Below, one piece after another: positions 61,704-64,000 of a stretch of 64,000 nucleotides of DNA (position 1 is the stretch's first letter; each line of letters starts with the position of its first letter). Under the pieces are notes generated by a model. The model was not told where the DNA came from. It did no database searches and worked only from the letters and a program-made list of their open reading frames with translations. The position numbers and the translations under genes were made by a program. The stretch is from Anoplolepis gracilipes (Eukaryota > Arthropoda > Insecta > Hymenoptera > Formicidae), in NCBI RefSeq assembly GCF_047496725.1, contig NC_132971.1, positions 20,995,001 to 21,059,000 on the forward strand, in the 5' to 3' direction.

Positions 61704-63482
61704 TAATAATTTAAAAATAATAACCAGTGCAATTTTCTTCCCTAGTGAAAAATAATAAATTTTATCACAATTTCCACCACAAAAGTAATATTCCGGTAAT
61801 AACCGCGTTCAAGATATTTCGAGGGAGAGGAGAACCGATATCTGCGGATGACGAGAAAACAATGTGTCGATTCGTCTCCCGTTTTCAATCGCGATGCGTA
61901 ATCGCATAAGCGATACAATAACAAGATGAACGACAACAATCGTCTGACGATGAAAGGAGGAACGTACGCATATATACACACACGCACATATAGACACACA
62001 CACACACACATACACGTACAAATGGGCGTTAAATACTTTTAACGCGCCACAATTGCACTAACAACCGCAGTTCATTAACAAGTTTGTCATTCGCGACTAA
62101 ACGTGTTAAACTACGTCCATTAACCCCTCAGAAAGCGGAAGTGTGCCACGGCTGCGAAAACGCGAGGGAATCCTACCTTCGGGTATCGATTCGAGCTCGC
62201 GAGGAAACGTACACAATAGCCTAAAATTACGAGACGATCTTGTCCGCCCTCCAAATTCTTCGGCCGATATAAAATCGATTTAAATGAATGCTCGACGGTT
62301 CCAGGACATTCTGTATATATATATATCTCCTGTCTTTTTTTTCCCCTGTCGAAAGACGAACGAAACAAAGTTCCAAGTTGTAAGGTATATGTGTATTTTT
62401 GTGCTCTTATTGGATATTAAATATCCTATGAAGCGACGACTTCGATATCAGTTCGTAAGGAAAGGTCAAGGCGACATGTGAAACGTTCCAACAATAATTA
62501 ATGCGCGTTTCTTTAACGTACCATGCATATATTATATAGAATGTGCGTGTTTTGCTTTAGAACGAAAATTTTCAATCGGGTTATCGGCACAAGAAAAAAT
62601 AAACGAGGAACCTCTTCGTGCTTCCGTTAATTTTTCCGCTAGTAATTATCTATCGCAGACCCCGTAATCGAAGGATTTATCTGATATTCTGAGAAATATT
62701 TCAACGATAACGCGATAGACGGATTTTTAAGATGCTTCAATTCAACGGTCTCACAATCGAGCATTCATGAATCCGCTTCGCGAATAAATCGCGTTCTAGT
62801 CTTCCCACACAAAACAGATTCTCCGTGTTTATTGAATTCTAAATATATAAATTTTTTCTTGTAATTAAAAAAAAAAATCTTTTCCTTCAATTCAAATATT
62901 CATAATTTTTTTAATATTTTTAGAGATCGCACCTTATCGATAATAAAAAGATATCTCTCTAAAAAAATATACCGTGATTTGCTTTTTTTTCTTATTAATT
63001 ATATTATTTAAAGATAGATTGGAAATGGTGTTTTATGATGAAAATTGTAATAATAAATAATTAATAACAAAATATGTAATCGATAAATCATGTTTTATCG
63101 GGAGATTTGCTAGTTTCAACGCTTCTTGTGACGATCGGCGGTGTTTCGATTTAGGGGGAGGGGAGATCAGGTCATCGAGTTATGCCGTAAATACCGGTCG
63201 GTCGTACGGAAATTACGGGGGAAGTGTATCCGCGGTATTTTTAACCACTATATCGTCTGGTGTTCGTCGCGGACCACCGAGACGAAAAATTTGACTAGGT
63301 AGCAGGTACGTAACTTTTAATACTCAGGGGGTGCGCGGAGAATGGGGCGGGGGTCTCTGGTACATGTACGTATCTCGTCGGGGATTAAAAATAACTAAGA
63401 TACGTGTAATGTGCTCTTCCACTGTTTGGCGGCTAGAAATACATACACAGGACGCTGAGTCGATGAAGCATTCTGTTCTCCC

Positions 63483-63513
<31 letters not shown>

Positions 63514-63588
63514 TCTTTTCCCTAAACTTCCTTGAGCTTAACTCACGCGCTTTATTCCGCGAGTAAATATCGAACCCTATATTAACGA

Positions 63589-63630
<42 letters not shown>

Positions 63631-64000
63631 GATGTCTCCGAAACGTCAGTTGAAGTATTTTTTCAAGGATAAAAGATACAGAGATTACTTTAGGAGAAAC
63701 GATGAAAAATTTAAGAGTTATATTAAATATTAAAAATTGTAAAGAATTTTGACATGAATTAAAAAAAAATATGATATATATTTATATGAAAAAAGGTATA
63801 TATTTTTTAAATATTTTGACACGAGAGTAAATAACAAAAGTTGATTGGTTAATCTTGAACTGGACGTTAATTTATCTGAAATTTCGCGGTGTGTGCATCC
63901 TTTTCGAGGTATTCATAGCTCACTTGAACGCGTTGCTCTGAATCGTATCCAAAAAAAAATTCACTCTCAGAGTTACGAATTGGCTCGTCTCGAGACGTGA
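61704..64000. other. Gene-free stretch to the window end
   Basis: A (CA)n near 61.98-62.01 kb, (TC)n at 63487-63513 and (TA)n at 63591-63627. GGGGATGTCTCCGAAACG just after the last TA array may be the start of another element cut by the window edge. Confidence 0.45.

Noticed and set aside
1..64000. tRNA, rRNA and viral genes
   Set aside because: I looked by eye for tRNA-like A/B boxes with a foldable acceptor stem and for rRNA or viral protein motifs and saw none. A covariance-model scan would be decisive and was not possible.

Overview
The window is eukaryotic, nuclear, AT-rich DNA. It has spliced genes with GT-AG introns, many (GA)n, (TA)n and (CA)n microsatellites, long A/T homopolymers and short palindromic DNA transposons flanked by TA. 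The one recognisable gene is an insect-type plasma-membrane Ca2+-ATPase (PMCA). Its protein wording, the undepleted CpG dinucleotides and the repeat style suggest an insect, probably a hymenopteran such as an ant. The order-level guess is inference.

Region 1 (1-10.7 kb) lies downstream of the PMCA 3' end. I see no gene in it. It holds microsatellites, a 738-bp foldback element (5955-6692), a Tc1-like palindromic element (8278-8903) and a small hairpin repeat (4309-4463).

Region 2 (10.7-36.4 kb, minus strand) is PMCA. Thirteen coding exons can be joined at GT-AG junctions with matching phases, giving an intact 1279-residue protein (3840 nt including the stop). Coding runs from the ATG at 36286 down to the TAA at 11390. 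All P-type ATPase motifs are present (TGES, PEGLP, DKTGT, KGAS, TGDGTND), followed by a calmodulin-binding segment and a C-terminal PDZ ligand, ETSI. The exon carrying the regulatory tail is split from the transporter core by an 11.9-kb intron. That intron contains a plausible alternative exon (19878-19982), and its first 213 nt are open in frame. A 36-nt symmetric microexon (32853-32888) sits where vertebrate PMCAs have alternative splice site A.

Region 3 (36.4-37.8 kb) is GC- and CpG-rich in part and is the best place for the PMCA promoter and first non-coding exon. I could not fix exact borders.

Region 4 (37.8-64 kb) contains no gene I can support. It is a graveyard of small inverted-repeat transposons: a perfect 68-bp stem around a (TA)n loop (38756-38919), a 291-bp palindrome (48677-48967), a second copy of the Tc1-like element (56531-57203), a family beginning AGGGTAAACT with copies also in region 2, and a CACAGAAAAAA family. 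Several are nested, and one pair sits inside a 2-kb inverted duplication (51121-53190).

I found no CRISPR array, rRNA, tRNA, prokaryotic operon or clear new system. The most interesting leads are the PMCA alternative C-terminal exons and the nested or inverted transposon structures.
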